Shown: in pieces, positions 20,615 to 30,589 of the stretch
How the letters are laid out: each line of letters starts with the position of its first letter
Numbering within the stretch: the first letter of the stretch is position 1
Assembly (NCBI RefSeq): GCF_902806685.2
Contig: NC_048562.1
Location: 4,424,520-4,488,519 of the forward strand
Length of the DNA stretch: 64,000 bases
Origin: Maniola hyperantus
Taxonomy: Eukaryota; Arthropoda; Insecta; Lepidoptera; Nymphalidae
Direction: 5' to 3'
Notes under the pieces: model-generated
Database searches by the model: none
Seen by the model: the letters and a program-made list of their open reading frames with translations, nothing else
Told to the model about the DNA's origin: nothing
Translations under genes and position numbers: made by a program

Positions 20615-23600
20615 CAAAGTGATCCTATAAGGGTTCCGTTTTTCCTTTTGAGGTACGGAACCCTAAAAACAAATTGCTTGCAAAAACCAAATGCTTTCAA
20701 ATAGGTAAAAATAGTTCAAACTCTTAGTTGACCTGCCGTAGTTTCACTTGAGTAGAATTTCTAAAAATCGTTTCTTAGTGGAGGGTCTGCGTTATAGAGA
20801 GGGCCTATAATGTGGACCCTGGGACGGGAAGTAAGCATCTATATACCAAACGTCAAAATCTGTCAAGTTGATAAGCCGTGAAAGGTAACCGACAGATAGA
20901 ACTTTTCGGAGTTATGTGCATTTTAAACAACTAAATATCACTTGCTTTAACGGTGAAGGAAAACATCGTGAGGAAACCCGCATGCCCGAGAGTTCTCTAT
21001 AATGTTCTCAAAAGTGTGTGAAGTCTATCAATCCACACTTGGCTAGCGTGGTGGAACCGTGGACTATGACAATCCCTCTTTCTGGGATGAGCCCCGCGCT
21101 GGCGAGGGTTGATCATGATGATTATGATGATGAAGAATATAGGTATGTTCACGCGAAGTCAAGGGTAAAAACCAGTCATGTAATGCAACTCATATGTATT
21201 CAGGAACCGTCGCGTGTTTGAAATGGATATGGGCATGCCAATTGTGGACTATTTCATAAGGTTGTGACCGAATATCGCTGTATACAATATGTATATGTAT
21301 ACAAGGTCATATATTATGATATTACTCATTCTAAGGGTCGTTGCAGATATGTACGAGTCATATCTTTATTATGCCTTCATAATCTAAATATATAAACAAA
21401 CCAAATAATATAAATAGAGTAGATACCAATGGGTTATAGACTAACTGAATAACTGAGTGACTGATCTATCAACGCACAGCTCAAACTAATGGACGGATCG
21501 GGATGACATTTGGCATGTAAATAGCTATTATGGACGTAGACATCCGTTAAGAAAGGGTTTTAGAAAATTCAATCCCTAAGGGGGTAAATTTGGGGTTTGA
21601 AATTTGTATAGTCCACGCGGACGAAGTCGCGGGGATAAACAAGTCTATATATACAAAAGGCAAAGCTAACTGACTGACTGATCAATCAACGCACAGCTAA
21701 AACTACCGGACGGATCGGGCTGGGCATGTAAATAGCTATCATGACGTAGACATCCACTAAGAAAGGATTTTTGAAAATTCAACCCCTAAGGGGTTAATTA
21801 GGGGTTTGAAATTTGTGTAGTCTACGCGGACGAAGTCGCGGGCATAAGCTAGTCAATCATTAATAATCGATAATTCTATTCTATTTCATATTCATCCTTA
21901 AAGTTATAAATGCAGAAGTGTGTCTGTCTGTCACATTTTCACGGCCTGTCCGTATAACCGATTTTGGCGAAAGTTTGTACTAAAGAGATATTTTGAATCT
22001 CGGAACATAAGCTACTTTATATCCCGGAAAATCAAAATTCCCGTGGGATTTTAAAAAACCTAAATCCACCTTGACGAAGTCGCGAGCATCATCTAGAAAT
22101 CCATAAAAATGTAAAAAGAAAGTAAATAAGTTTATAAAGTTTACGCATGTGTATTCAAACCATTATGTGTATGACTTCAATAACATACGATACGAATATA
22201 TAGTATGAATTTCATAAAAATATATAAAACCGACCGAGCGCATAATTTTATATTAAATATAATAGCAATCATATTAAAAACCCGTCATAATAATTATCCT
22301 GACTGTATATGGACGCAATTAGAGTGCCCATGAAAACGGCGTCGTCATAAACGGGCTATAAAAGTTGCTGTAAATCTTGCTGTGAACTATACATTTTAAT
22401 ATACTTTAACTAGTTATATAAACTTAAAGTTCACGAACCTCAATGTTGCCAATGTCATGAACATACATTTCGCTCTTGCAATTTTCATGTTGATAAGTGT
22501 CAAGAAACGAGTGTTTCAAGTCCAGTCCTCTTATCCCGCGGCCCAGTTAGGAGCGGGTGCGTTTTGCGGGTGCGATGCCATACATCCCATGCCGCTCGGC
22601 ACCCGCTCTCGATTAGAACACGTCCATGCGTCTTCCTCACAATTTCTCGTAAATATGAAGAGTTTGTTCTACACGCTAGCCGCCCCGCGGGACGCACCCG
22701 CTCTTATCTGGGGCGCAGGCTTAAAGCCATCTCCCACGGCGATTTTTGACAGCGATGCATTTTGTCAGTACTCGTAATTACATGTGTTTGTACACGGACT
22801 AGCGATGCGATACAGTCGATGGACGACCATGCGACTGTATCGCTACTAAGTAGATCTATGTCGCTGCCAAAAGTCGCCATGGCCCTTTACAGCTCTTTTA
22901 GCTATTAGTGTGAATATTTTACGTTTTTCTACTACTTCTACGAAATTAAAATTGTCTGATAGCCCGAAAATAAATATAAAAATGATAATTTTGACATCTG
23001 TTCGTGTTGCATACTAGTGACCACAATTCGCCAATAACAGTGTTTTATCTAGAAATTGATTGCCGAAAAACTAGCCCGTTTGCCATTTCATTTACTTTAG
23101 TATAGTTTACATAAATATATCTCCTCGCTATTCTAAATAACCGCTAAACGAATGCATAAGTACATAATTTGGATAAATACCTCATCAACTAATTAAATTT
23201 CCAAATATGAACAAAATTGCCTACTTGAAATACAATCGATCATATCCCTCTATTTAAATAAAGCATATGGTATTATCAAGCTATTATTGATTAGATTACT
23301 ATTCAGTAGATTCAATGAAGTTTCAGCACCGGTGATAACATCCTGATTTATATATTTAAGCGGAAGGATTAAGCGTTAAGGCATCTTTAAAATAGAAACA
23401 CAATATTATGCTAATACTTAATAACCCCGGTGGACTGACAACCTTAAGAAGGTAGCGGGAAGTTGGTGGTTAAGGAAGGCGGAGGACCGTGTGTGGTGGC
23501 GCGCTCTCGGGAAGGTCTATGTCCAACAGTGGACGCAAACAGGCTAATTGATTGAGTGACTTATTATCATTATCATCATCATCATCATCATCAATCCATC

Positions 23601-24850
23601 GCAGACTCACCGGGTCTCTCAGAGTGAAAAAGGTTAGCCATAGTCTACCATGCTAAATGCGGATTGGCAGACTTCGTACACCTTTTAGAACATTATGGAG
23701 AACTCTCAAACATGCAGGTTTCCTTACGATGTGTCACCGTTAAAGCAAATGATATTTAATTGCAACGCACATAACATAAAACCCCTCAACCAATCCTTCC
23801 TTTCTTATTTTTAGTACTACTGTCAAATCAATCAAGCAACAGAAAGTATAGCTAAATTTACTTTCAACAGATCGCTTTCGTTGCCCTCCTCGGCTATGCT
23901 TCGGCTAGCGCCATCTTGGCCCCCCTAGTATACGGCGCTAACGCTGGCGACGTCCAGGCGGCCCACATCAACGCGAATGTCGCGGCCACAGACACCGTCC
24001 GCGCCATCGGAGAAGGCCAGGCCCGCGCTGCCGAAGCCGCCATCCAATACAACACTGAGGCAGTCCGACAGGTAAATATTTGACACATGTAAAGATCACG
24101 ACGCGACAGTCGTAATATCACCGCGACAATCGCTGCGACAAACGTCCGCGCCGTCGGAGAAGACCAGATCCGCGTTCCAGAAGTCACTATGCAATACAAC
24201 AATGCCTCATGTAGTTCGTCAGGTAAATTTTAATCGCGACAGTAGCAGCGCAAGACTTCGTCGGCAATATTGGAGAAGAGCCAATTCGCCCTGCCGAAGC
24301 TGCCATTCAATACAACACTGAGGCAGTCCATCAGATAAATGTTGATCTCAAATACAAAATCAACATTACAATTGCAACTCGACATTTCCCATCCCATTTT
24401 ACAGTCAAGATAACCATTCTACAGTCAAAACAACCATCTTGCAGATTTGCGAAAAATACGATAGTAAAAAAAACACTCTGTCTTTCTTTGCGCCATTATT
24501 TTTTCTTTATAACTGAGTGCCATGATCTTTGTCAAGAACAATCTCGCATGTTTTGTCTTTAAAATATTAATAGTATAATATTTTTATCCGTTCAGGTCGC
24601 TGAAACCAACCGCAACATCCACGAGAACGTTTACTGGGGCAACGTTGCCGCTTCCCAAAACCTTGTCGCCGCTGCGCAATCCCAAGCTGCCGCCATCGAC
24701 GGAAACCTGGCTGGTGCCCGCGCTGCTTTATCTGCTGGCTATGCCGGTGCTCCCCTCGCCTACGCCGGCGCTCCCCTGGCCTACGCTGGTGCTCCCCTTG
24801 GCGTAGCCGCTGCCTACGGTGCCTACCCCTACGGAATCCGCGCTTGGTAA
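18085..24850 (+). CDS. Q1: secreted Ala-rich structural (cuticle-like) protein, three exons
   Basis: Exons are 18085-18096 (MRFL, donor GTAAGG), 23871-24071 and 24596-24850, all phase 0, giving 155 residues. MRFLIAFVALLGYASA is a clear signal peptide. Exon 2 then codes an Ala/Gln/Glu segment with GDVQAAHINANVAA and GEGQARAAEAAIQYNTEAVR, probably helical. Exon 3 adds a further helical stretch, then three APLAYAG-type repeats and the end YGAYPYGIRAW. Low-complexity Ala/Pro/Gly/Tyr tails are typical of cuticle and other insect extracellular matrix proteins; the exact family is not identified. Intron 1 is about 5.8 kb and full of transposons, against 0.9 kb in the tandem paralogue Q2. The distant exon 1 is assigned because its promoter and donor flank match Q2. 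Intron 2 holds two decayed copies of exon 2. Confidence 0.75.
18143..18592 (+). repeat. Tandem repeat (about 95-100 bp unit) in Q1 intron 1
   Basis: About five units start near 18143, 18245, 18348, 18442 and 18545. Each carries a form of ACACGGGATCATTACAGAAA, then GAACCTAATTTTTCATACGC, then AATAACTTAATTATTGTGAT. Q2 intron 1 (about 31463-31600) has about two units at the same position. Confidence 0.7.
18739..18893 (-). mobile_element. Helitron-type fragment with H1 start
   Basis: CTAG at 18739-18742, followed by CCGGCTTCGCCCGGG. The far side has the H1 blocks GTTTGAGTTGTGCGTT and (CAGT)n, so it is a shortened copy. Confidence 0.55.
18960..19082 (-). mobile_element. SINE-2 fragment (tRNA-like head)
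   Basis: Minus strand reads CAACCGGTAAAGGAGTGGAC and CGACGGTTCAAACCCCGCCC, matching the SINE-2 head at 30243. It sits inside Q1 intron 1. Confidence 0.6.
19083..19479. other. Unassigned intron sequence of Q1
   Basis: AT-rich with no recognised element. Confidence 0.35.
19480..19758 (+). mobile_element. Helitron-type H1, first of a head-to-tail pair
   Basis: Starts TCTAAATATATAAAAGG after an A, ends CTAG at 19755-19758. About 70 bp of LINE 3'-end DNA (ATTCATGTAAACTTTTTAAA, GTGCTTATGAATAGTCAG) is nested inside it at about 19576-19645. Confidence 0.75.
19759..19965 (+). mobile_element. Helitron-type H1, second of a head-to-tail pair
   Basis: TC begins at 19759 directly after CTAG of the first copy. 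Ends CTAG at 19962-19965 followed by T. The pair as a unit has the A...T flanks expected of one Helitron insertion. Confidence 0.75.
19966..20210. other. Unassigned intron sequence of Q1
   Basis: AT-rich, no recognised element. Confidence 0.35.
20211..20668 (-). repeat. Family R dispersed repeat, copy 5
   Basis: Begins AACCGGCCAAGTGCGAG and ends GGTACGGAACCCTAAAAA. Its CAGA microsatellite is expanded to about 40 bp at 20571-20612. Confidence 0.8.
20893..21140 (+). mobile_element. SINE-1 copy, head missing
   Basis: From ACTTTTCGGAGTTATGTGC through GTGAAGGAAAACATCGTGAG to GGTTGATCATGATGAT. Confidence 0.65.
21383..21643 (+). mobile_element. Helitron-type H1, first of a second head-to-tail pair
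   Basis: Starts TCTAAATATATAAAC after an A. Ends in CAAG (a mutated CTAG) at 21640-21643 after GACGAAGTCGCGGGGATAA. Confidence 0.7.
21644..21852 (+). mobile_element. Helitron-type H1, second of a second head-to-tail pair
   Basis: TCTATATATACAAAAGG follows the first copy without a gap. Ends CTAG at 21849-21852 followed by T. Confidence 0.7.
21880..22096 (+). mobile_element. Helitron-type H2 element
   Basis: Contains TTATAAATGCAGAAGTGTG and TGTCTGTCTGTC, and ends CTTGACGAAGTCGCGAGCAT then CTAG at 22093-22096. Confidence 0.65.
22097..23429. other. Intron 1 of Q1, mostly unassigned
   Basis: Overlapping GC-rich open frames at 22457-22777 read through a repeat-like block and are not called genes. 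Around 22727-22891 a MITE-like inverted structure has arms GCGATACAGTCG (22806) and CGACTGTATCGC (22832) and outer ends near GGCGATTTTTG and CAAAAGTCGCC. Confidence 0.45.
23430..23548 (+). mobile_element. RTE-type LINE 3' end
   Basis: GGAAGGCGGAGGACCGTGTG, then GTCTATGTCCAACAGTGGAC, matching the intact RTE end at 29983-30232. Truncated and non-coding. Confidence 0.6.
23552..23785 (-). mobile_element. SINE-1 copy
   Basis: (ATC)n tail on the left, then reverse-strand body with CATTATGGAGAACTCTCAAA and TAGTCTACCATGC. Confidence 0.65.
23871..24071 (+). CDS. Q1 exon 2
   Basis: Acceptor TTCAACAG at 23863-23870, 67 codons, donor GTAAAT at 24072. Carries the second part of the signal peptide and the Ala/Glu/Gln helical segment. 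Identical in length to Q2 exon 2. Confidence 0.8.
24128..24227 (+). pseudogene. Decayed exon-2 copy 1 in Q1 intron 2
   Basis: Aligns by eye with the second half of exon 2: GTCCGCGCCGTCGGAGAAGA, GAAGTCACTATGCAATACAA, ending CGTCAGGTAAAT, so the donor motif survives. It would encode a frame-shifted, cysteine-containing version, so it is probably unused. Confidence 0.7.
24238..24339 (+). pseudogene. Decayed exon-2 copy 2 in Q1 intron 2
   Basis: GGAGAAGAGCCAATTCGCC, then CTGCCATTCAATACAACACT and GAGGCAGTCCATCAG followed by ATAAAT: the donor GT has become AT. Closer to the real exon at its 3' end than copy 1. Confidence 0.7.
24596..24850 (+). CDS. Q1 exon 3
   Basis: Acceptor CCGTTCAG at 24588-24595. 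84 codons and TAA. Codes VAETNRNIHENVYWGN, an Ala/Gln-rich stretch, APLAYAG repeats and the terminal IRAW. Confidence 0.8.
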   Translation, partial: VAETNRNIHENVYWGNVAASQNLVAAAQSQAAAIDGNLAGARAALSAGYAGAPLAYAGAPLAYAGAPLGVAAAYGAYPYGIRAW

Positions 24851-25316
24851 ACCGGTTACCAACCACCACTCACTAACTAGTCGATCTATTTAGTGTTGCT
24901 AAAATTACCACCACTAAATACTTCGTCTATTTAGTGGTGTTAAAAATTAACATGATTCAATACAACTAGTCAGTTTATTTGGTAATGTTAATTTTTTTGT
25001 AAATAACGTATGAGAGTTGCCTCAACCGATTTATCATCCGTTGGGGATGCCCTCGTATGACTGTTACTGATAACGTAACAAACTTTATCGGTAAGAGTCG
25101 AAACCACCTCAGTATAACAAGGATAACCGAACTTTGCTCAACGGACTCAACATACAAAGGTCTCATTCTGTAACTCTCTTTGTAAATAAGTGAATCTCAT
25201 GCCATCACTGCCAAAGTGCTGTAAATAAACATAACATTTTTTTTACAAAGTACGGTTGTAATTTATATTCTGTTTTCTACTTTTTTATACACACCATCCG
25301 TCGCCCGTTTTTTGTA

Positions 25317-25322
25317 AATAAA
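25317..25322 (+). terminator. Distal poly(A) signal of Q1
   Basis: AATAAA in a 3' region of about 500 bp that is conserved with Q2. An earlier AATAAA lies at 25224-25229. Confidence 0.5.
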
Positions 25323-25423
25323 ATATATGTAGTAACGAAATTAACGTTGTTTTAATTATTTACTATTCCCTATACATCTACAGATTAATTAAGTATAATG
25401 AGTTTAGGCTTATTTCGTGGTAA

Positions 25424-25566
25424 TGTAAATAGCGGGTACGTACCACAATTCTTATGATGATTTGGATTATCGATATTTCGAACCAGATACATCCAATCCA
25501 ATGCAATATCGATAAACAACCCAATTAATCATATTAATCGTGGTAGTAATTGCTATTTACATTAAC
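25424..25566. mobile_element. MITE-like inverted repeat
   Basis: GGTAATGTAAATAGCGGGTA pairs with the complement of TAGTAATTGCTATTTACATTAACC. The interior is non-coding and includes ATCGATATT repeated in inverse. Confidence 0.5.
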
Positions 25567-25780
25567 CTATGTAATCAAGTATAATAATATAGGACATATT
25601 CATTTGCATTTTTAATACTTATCAAACTATCACGCCAAAATTGCAAGTCCTAAATGAATTTGGATTTAATCAATTTTACAAAACATTAGGTTAGTGACTA
25701 TTGAAACAATCAAGCATTTAACTTTTCCAGTGTTCGATTAAAAAAACAGAATTTAATTATTACTCGCAAAAAGTAGAATC

Positions 25781-25787
25781 TATAAAT
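25781..25787 (+). promoter_or_regulatory. Possible TATA box of gene T
   Basis: TATAAAT lies 108 bp before the proposed ATG. A start at about 25811 would fit, but there is no clean TCAGT there. Confidence 0.4.
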
Positions 25788-25888
25788 ATTCAGTGATTAT
25801 TATTGTTCCTACTTCCTATTCTAGCAGGCTGGGTGAAAATCAGAATACATAACTTTAGTTTTTTTTTAAACTAAATCAATTATTAAAA

Positions 25889-27159
25889 ATGAATTTATTA
25901 ATAACTGGTAAGTTCATGAATTAAATCATAAATTTTAGGGTTCCGTACCTCAAAAGGAAAAACGGAACCCTTATAGCATCACTTTGTTGTCTGTCTGTCT
26001 GTCTGTCAAGAAACCTACAGGGTACTTCCCGATGACCTAGAATCATGAAATTTGGCAGGTAGGTAGGTCTTATAGCAGACTTTCGGGGAAAAATCTGAAA
26101 ACTGTGAATTTGTGGTAACATTACACAAAAAAATTAAATTGTGGTCATGAACTAATAATTAGTATTTTCAATTTTCGAAGTAAGATAACTACATCAAGTT
26201 GGGTATCATATGAAAGGTCTGCATCTGTGCATTCGAAAACAGATTTTTAGTTATTTTTATGCATCATAGTTTTTGAATTATCTTGCAAAATGTCGAAAAA
26301 ATACGACTGTAGTATGGAACTCTCGGTGCGCGAGCCTGACTCGCACTTGGCCAGTTTTTTTATAATATGCATGGATTTTACAGCCTTTACAATTAATATG
26401 GTACAAATCACCTGGCAAGCCACCCCACACACCCTTGACCCCACACATTGTCTACATGACAAACATGGGAATGAGATCTATGAATATAAGATGAATCCAG
26501 ATTATATGAAACCACATTATGATGAACTTACTTCTCTGCCTCGTGACGTCATTAATAAAAATGGCGACAATTTTGAAGAGAGGGTTGATGCCAATTGTAG
26601 ACAAATAGAAAAAAATACGAAAGTAATGAATCTAAATTCTATGAAACCATATGATGAACTTATTCGTGACGTCATTAATAAAAATGGTGACACTTTTGAA
26701 GACAGAGTTGATGCCAATTGTAGACAAATAGAAAAAAATACGAAAGTAATGAATCTAAATTCTATTAAACCATATGAAGAATTTATGTCGGTCCTTCGCG
26801 ACGTCATAAATAAAAATGATGACACTTTTCAGGATAGAGTTAATGCCAAAGGAAGACATAAAAATCGTAAAAATAAAAAAGGACAGGTTTTCGTACCGAA
26901 GAAGGGATACGAGAAATGGGTAAAACAATCATTAGCCGAATTCAAAAAGCAGATGTCCAGTAACAAAACGAAACTCTTCTTCCCTGTTATAACAGCAGGT
27001 TTATTGTTAGCGGACGCCGTAGCACAGACAGCTATTACAGGTGTAGCAGTGGGAGCAGCAGTGATGGGGAATATTATGCATTACATAATATCTGCGTGTA
27101 CCTATCCTCTAAGATTGTATAAAATGGCACACTCCCGAAACCCCATACCAGCGAAGTGA
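25889..27159 (+). CDS. T: unrecognised protein with three internal repeats, two exons
   Basis: Exon 1 is 25889-25907 (MNLLIT plus one base, donor GTAAGT). Exon 2 is 26384-27159 (acceptor TTTTACAG), phase 1, giving 264 residues. The N-terminus MNLLITAFTINMVQITWQA could be a weak signal peptide. Residues 48-92, 93-133 and 134-165 are repeats built on KPYDEL, RDVINKNGDTFEDRVDANC and EKNTKVMNLN. A basic stretch (KGRHKNRKNKKG) follows, then a hydrophobic region at 203-245 rich in Ala, Val and Gly that may be membrane-active. I do not recognise the family. The exon 2 frame is open for over 800 bp, and the tandem repeats stay in frame, which argues for a real gene. The intron is almost entirely a family R copy, so the frame also runs upstream through repeat DNA; that extension is not part of the gene in my model. 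Confidence 0.6.
25933..26360 (+). repeat. Family R dispersed repeat, copy 6, filling the intron of T
   Basis: TTTTAGGGTTCCGTACCTC to ACTTGGCCAGTTTTTTT. It covers about 90 percent of the 476-bp intron. Confidence 0.8.
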
Positions 27160-27164
27160 TTTTA

Positions 27165-28073
27165 TTAAAATAAAAATAAAATAAAAATCTTTTTTATTCG
27201 TATAAACTTTTACAAGCACTTACGAATAGTCGAATGCATCTACCACTGGTTCGGAATGCCTTTCCTTCCGAGAAGAACCAGCAAGAAACTCGGCGGTTGC
27301 TCTTTTCAAATATTTGATATAGGTACAATATTATGCCATGTATAAAATTGTATTTGCAGTCTTGTGCGTTGCTGGAACGAGCTGCAGGTCAAATCCACGC
27401 TCTTTTATCATTTAGATAATCTTCAATTATCTTCAATATGCTTTTTTCAGGAGCATATTTTTAATAGATTTTTTAAACTTGTGCAAAGGTAAGTCCAAAA
27501 TAGTTTGCGGGATTTTATTATAAAAGGTAATACCCATACCCACAAATGACTTTTGGACTTTCCTGAGGCGGAAGGTAGGAGCTGCAAGCTTGTCTTTGTT
27601 TCTAGTTAGCCTATTGTGTAGATCACCAATTCTCTTGTAACTAAGAATATTTTGTCTTACAAAAATTATGTTATTATAAATATATTGATAGGCTACAGTA
27701 AGGATATCTATTTCCTTAAATTTCTCTCGAAGGGACTCGCGTGGTCTTAAGTTATAAATTGCGCGTATTGCCCTTTTTTGTAATACAAAAATTCTCCCAA
27801 TATCTGCCGCTTTACCCCATATTAAGATTCCATAAGACATAATACTATGGAAGTAAGCAAAATATACTATCTTTGCGGTTTCCACGTCAGTTAACTGCCG
27901 AATCTTTCTAACAGCGTAAGCGGCAGAGCTCAATTTGCTAGCAAGAGTTGATATATGGGTGCCCCATTGAAGCTTCGCATCTAAGGTTATCCCCAAAAAT
28001 GTTGTAGTCTCTTCTATTTTCAATGTATCGTTATTTATCATTAAATTAATGTTAAAATTACCTACTAGCGACC
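27165..28073 (-). pseudogene. 5'-truncated LINE, C-terminal reverse transcriptase region
   Basis: Minus-strand frame 28072-27433 codes about 213 residues typical of the end of Jockey/CR1-type reverse transcriptases: FLGITLDAKLQWGTHI, SSAAYAVRKIRQLTDVETAK, SYGILIWGKAADIGRIFVLQ and KRAIRAIYNLRPRESL. The catalytic palm is missing. The 3' UTR (27432-27190) includes CATCTACCACTGGTTCGGAA and ends in an AAAATAAAA tail. The same 3' end recurs at 54285/56822 and 59612. It was cut off at 28073, where a Helitron CTAG begins. Confidence 0.75.
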
Positions 28074-28074
28074 C

Positions 28075-28250
28075 GCCCCGGCTTCGCATGGGTGGCAATG
28101 TAGATACTTATGTAGTGTCACTTCTATACCTACTAATATTATAAATGCGACCACCGCCACCTTCACCTCGTTTTGTTTGCAGTACCTGTGTGGCATCCAA
28201 TACTGAATTTCACAGCAGTGTGGCGCCTCAACGCCCTGATGGTCTGTCTG
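28075..28250 (-). mobile_element. Helitron-type fragments
   Basis: CTAG at 28075-28078 with GACCCGCCCCGGCTTCGCAT (H3-like end), then ACTAATATTATAAATGCGA (H2-like start) near 28132. Confidence 0.5.
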
Positions 28251-28616
28251 ACGATCTGTCAAGAAACCTACAGGGTACTTCCCGTTGACCTAGAATCATG
28301 AAATATGGTAGGTAGGTAGGTCTTATAGCATACATTATGGGAAAAATCTGAAAATCGTGAATTTGTGGATACATCACACAAAAAAAGTTAAATTGTGGTC
28401 ATGAACTAATAATTAGTATTTTCTATTTTCAAATTAAGATAACTATATCAAGCGGGGTATCATATGAAAGGTCTTCACCTGTGCATTCTAAAACAGATTT
28501 TTATTTATTTTTATGAATCAAAGTTTTTGAATTATCATGCAAAAAGTCGAAAAATTACTACTGTAGTACGGAACTCTCGTTGCGCGAGCCTGCCTCGTAC
28601 TTGGCCGGTTTTTTTC
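28251..28616 (+). repeat. Family R copy 7, 5' end missing
   Basis: Begins at the TCTGTCAAGAAACCTACAGG block and ends CTTGGCCGGTTTTTT. Confidence 0.75.
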
Positions 28617-29293
28617 AGTATTTTTTGTTATAGCGGCAACAGAAATACATCATCTGTGAAAATTTCAACTATATAACAGTCACGGTTCATGAGATACAGC
28701 CTGGTGACAGACGAACGGACAGCGGAGTCTTAGTAATAGGTCGTCGTCTAGGTAGTCTTAGTCTTAGTAATCCCGTTTTACCCATTGTTTACGAAACCCT
28801 AAAAAACTATCGTTTACGAAAATATGACCGCCAAAATGGCAGTTTTACGTAAGATGTCCTTCTGCATACCTAACTCCTAAAATATACATAATCGTAAAAT
28901 TTGAAACTTTCTACTATATTAGCATATAGTATGATATTATTATCGCTACTCATGGGGAGAATATGCCCATAATGACCACGCTGGGTAGGCGTGTTGGTCA
29001 TCGCAGTGACTTGACCCCCCCCCCCAGTTAGCCCGCTTCCACTTTAGACTGCATCATCACTTATCACCAGGGGAGATCGCAATCACGGGCTAACTTGTAA
29101 TGGAATAAAAAAAGTTCTCCTGAATGCAACACTGTCGCAAATGTCAACAAAATATCAAGTGCTTTTTTACGAGCCTATGTTACAAACTTCAATGCCTACT
29201 TTTTAATAGATTTTATTTGTTAATTTTACAAACCTAAATATGTAGGTACAACTCACCGAAGTATTTCACGTAAGCAGCAATAGAAACGAGAAA
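28617..29293. other. Non-coding, with a SINE-3 tail
   Basis: At about 29025-29115, AGTTAGCCCGCTTCC, GACTGCATCATCAC and ACGGGCTAACTTG plus an A-rich end match the SINE-3 body end (+). C13 precedes it. The rest is unassigned. Confidence 0.45.
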
Positions 29294-29697
29294 TTGGCTG
29301 AACGAGTCAGGCTCGCGCACCGATGGTTCCGTACTATAGTCGTATTTTATCGTCATTTTGCACGTAAAATCAAAAACTATGCATAAAAATAAATAAAAAT
29401 CTGTTTTAGAATGTACAGTTAGTGTAGTTTCACATGATACCCCACTTGATATAGTAATCTTACTTAATAAGTTGAGAATACTTATTATTTGTTCAAAATA
29501 CTTTTTAATTATTTATGTATTTGTGATGTGACCACGGTGATTCATGGTTTTCAGATTGTTCCCCTAATGTCTGCTATAAGACCTACCTATCTGCCAAATT
29601 TCATGATTCTAGGTCAACGGGAAGTACCCTGTAGACAGACAGACAACAAAGTGATCCTATAAAGATTCCGTTTTTCCTTTTGAGGTACGGAACCCCA
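29294..29697 (-). repeat. Family R dispersed repeat, copy 8
   Basis: GAGTCAGGCTCGCGCACCGA to GGTACGGAACCCCAAAAA. A diverged copy. Confidence 0.7.
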
Positions 29698-29764
29698 AAA
29701 ATGAATGTCTTCAATCTTAAAAATAAAGTGTATGATGAAAACAGACATTATACTATAATTTTAT

Positions 29765-29985
29765 TATCCCTACCCATATTATAAATGCGAAAATGTGTTT
29801 ATTTGTCGGTGTGTTGGTTTATTAGGTTGTTGGTTTTTCCTTCAATCACGTCGCAACGGAACAACGGATCGACGTGATTTTTTGCATGGGTATAGTTGAT
29901 GTCCTGGAGAGTGACATAGGCTACTTTTTATCTCGGAAAATCAAAGAACCCCCTCGGGATTTTTAAAAACCTAAATCCACGCGAA
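29765..29985 (+). mobile_element. Helitron-type H2, 3' end lost
   Basis: TCCCTACCCATATTATAAAT to CCTAAATCCACGCG. RTE sequence takes over where the CTAG end should follow. Confidence 0.6.
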
Positions 29986-30232
29986 GCTGAAGTGGCAATG
30001 GGCAGGGCACATAGTTCGTACAACCGATAGACGTTGGGGTCCCAAGGTGCTGGAAGGGCGACCTCGCACCGGAAGACGCAGTGTTGGAAGACTCCCCACT
30101 AGGTGGACGGACGACATCAGACGAGTCGCAGGGAGCCGCTGCATCCAGGCGGCGCAAGACCGTGGCGTGTGGAAGTCCCTACAAGAAACCTATGTCCAGC
30201 AGTGGACGTCTATTGGTTGAATGATGATGATG
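29983..30232 (+). mobile_element. RTE-type LINE 3' end
   Basis: Reads as the last 70-odd codons of an RTE reverse transcriptase (LKWQWAGH, RPRTGRRSVGR, RWTDDIRR, YVQQWTSIG), stop, then a TGATGATGATGA tail. Confidence 0.7.
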
Positions 30233-30242
30233 AGCTAGCTAT

Positions 30243-30415
30243 AGCATCGATAGCTCAACGGTTAAAGGAGCGGACTGAAAACCGAAAGGTCGCAAGTTCA
30301 AATCCCACCCGTTGCACTATTGTCGTAACCTACTCCTAGCACAAGCTTTACGCTTAATTGGAGGGGAAAGGGGAATATTAGTCAGGAACTTGGCTACTAT
30401 TATTTTTTTAAAAAA
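30243..30415 (+). mobile_element. SINE-2, tRNA-derived (Phe-like anticodon)
   Basis: Box A region ATAGCTCAACGGTTAAAGGA, loop CTGAAAA (anticodon GAA), box B AGTTCAAATCCC, then the body TAGCACAAGCTTTACGC and GGGGAAAGGGGAATATTAG. The extended body marks it as a SINE rather than a tRNA gene. Confidence 0.65.
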
Positions 30416-30589
30416 AGCTTACCATATGCCATATAATATGAACGTAACATAATCATCATCATGATCAACCCATTCCCAGCCCACTGCCTACCAGCACGGG
30501 TATCCCCTTAGAACGAGAAGGGCTTAGACTATAGTCAACCATGCTGGCTCAGTGCGGATTGGCAAACTTCACACACCTTTGACCATTAG

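Noticed and set aside
22457..22777. Three overlapping GC-rich open frames on both strands
   Set aside because: Overlap in several frames, no domain, repeat-like GC-rich block inside Q1 intron 1.
26290..26370. N-terminal extension of gene T from ATG at 26290
   Set aside because: These codons are the 3' end of family R and occur in other copies; an intron acceptor at 26383 explains the boundary better.
30243..30320. tRNA-Phe gene
   Set aside because: Followed by the conserved SINE-2 body and lacking a proper acceptor stem.
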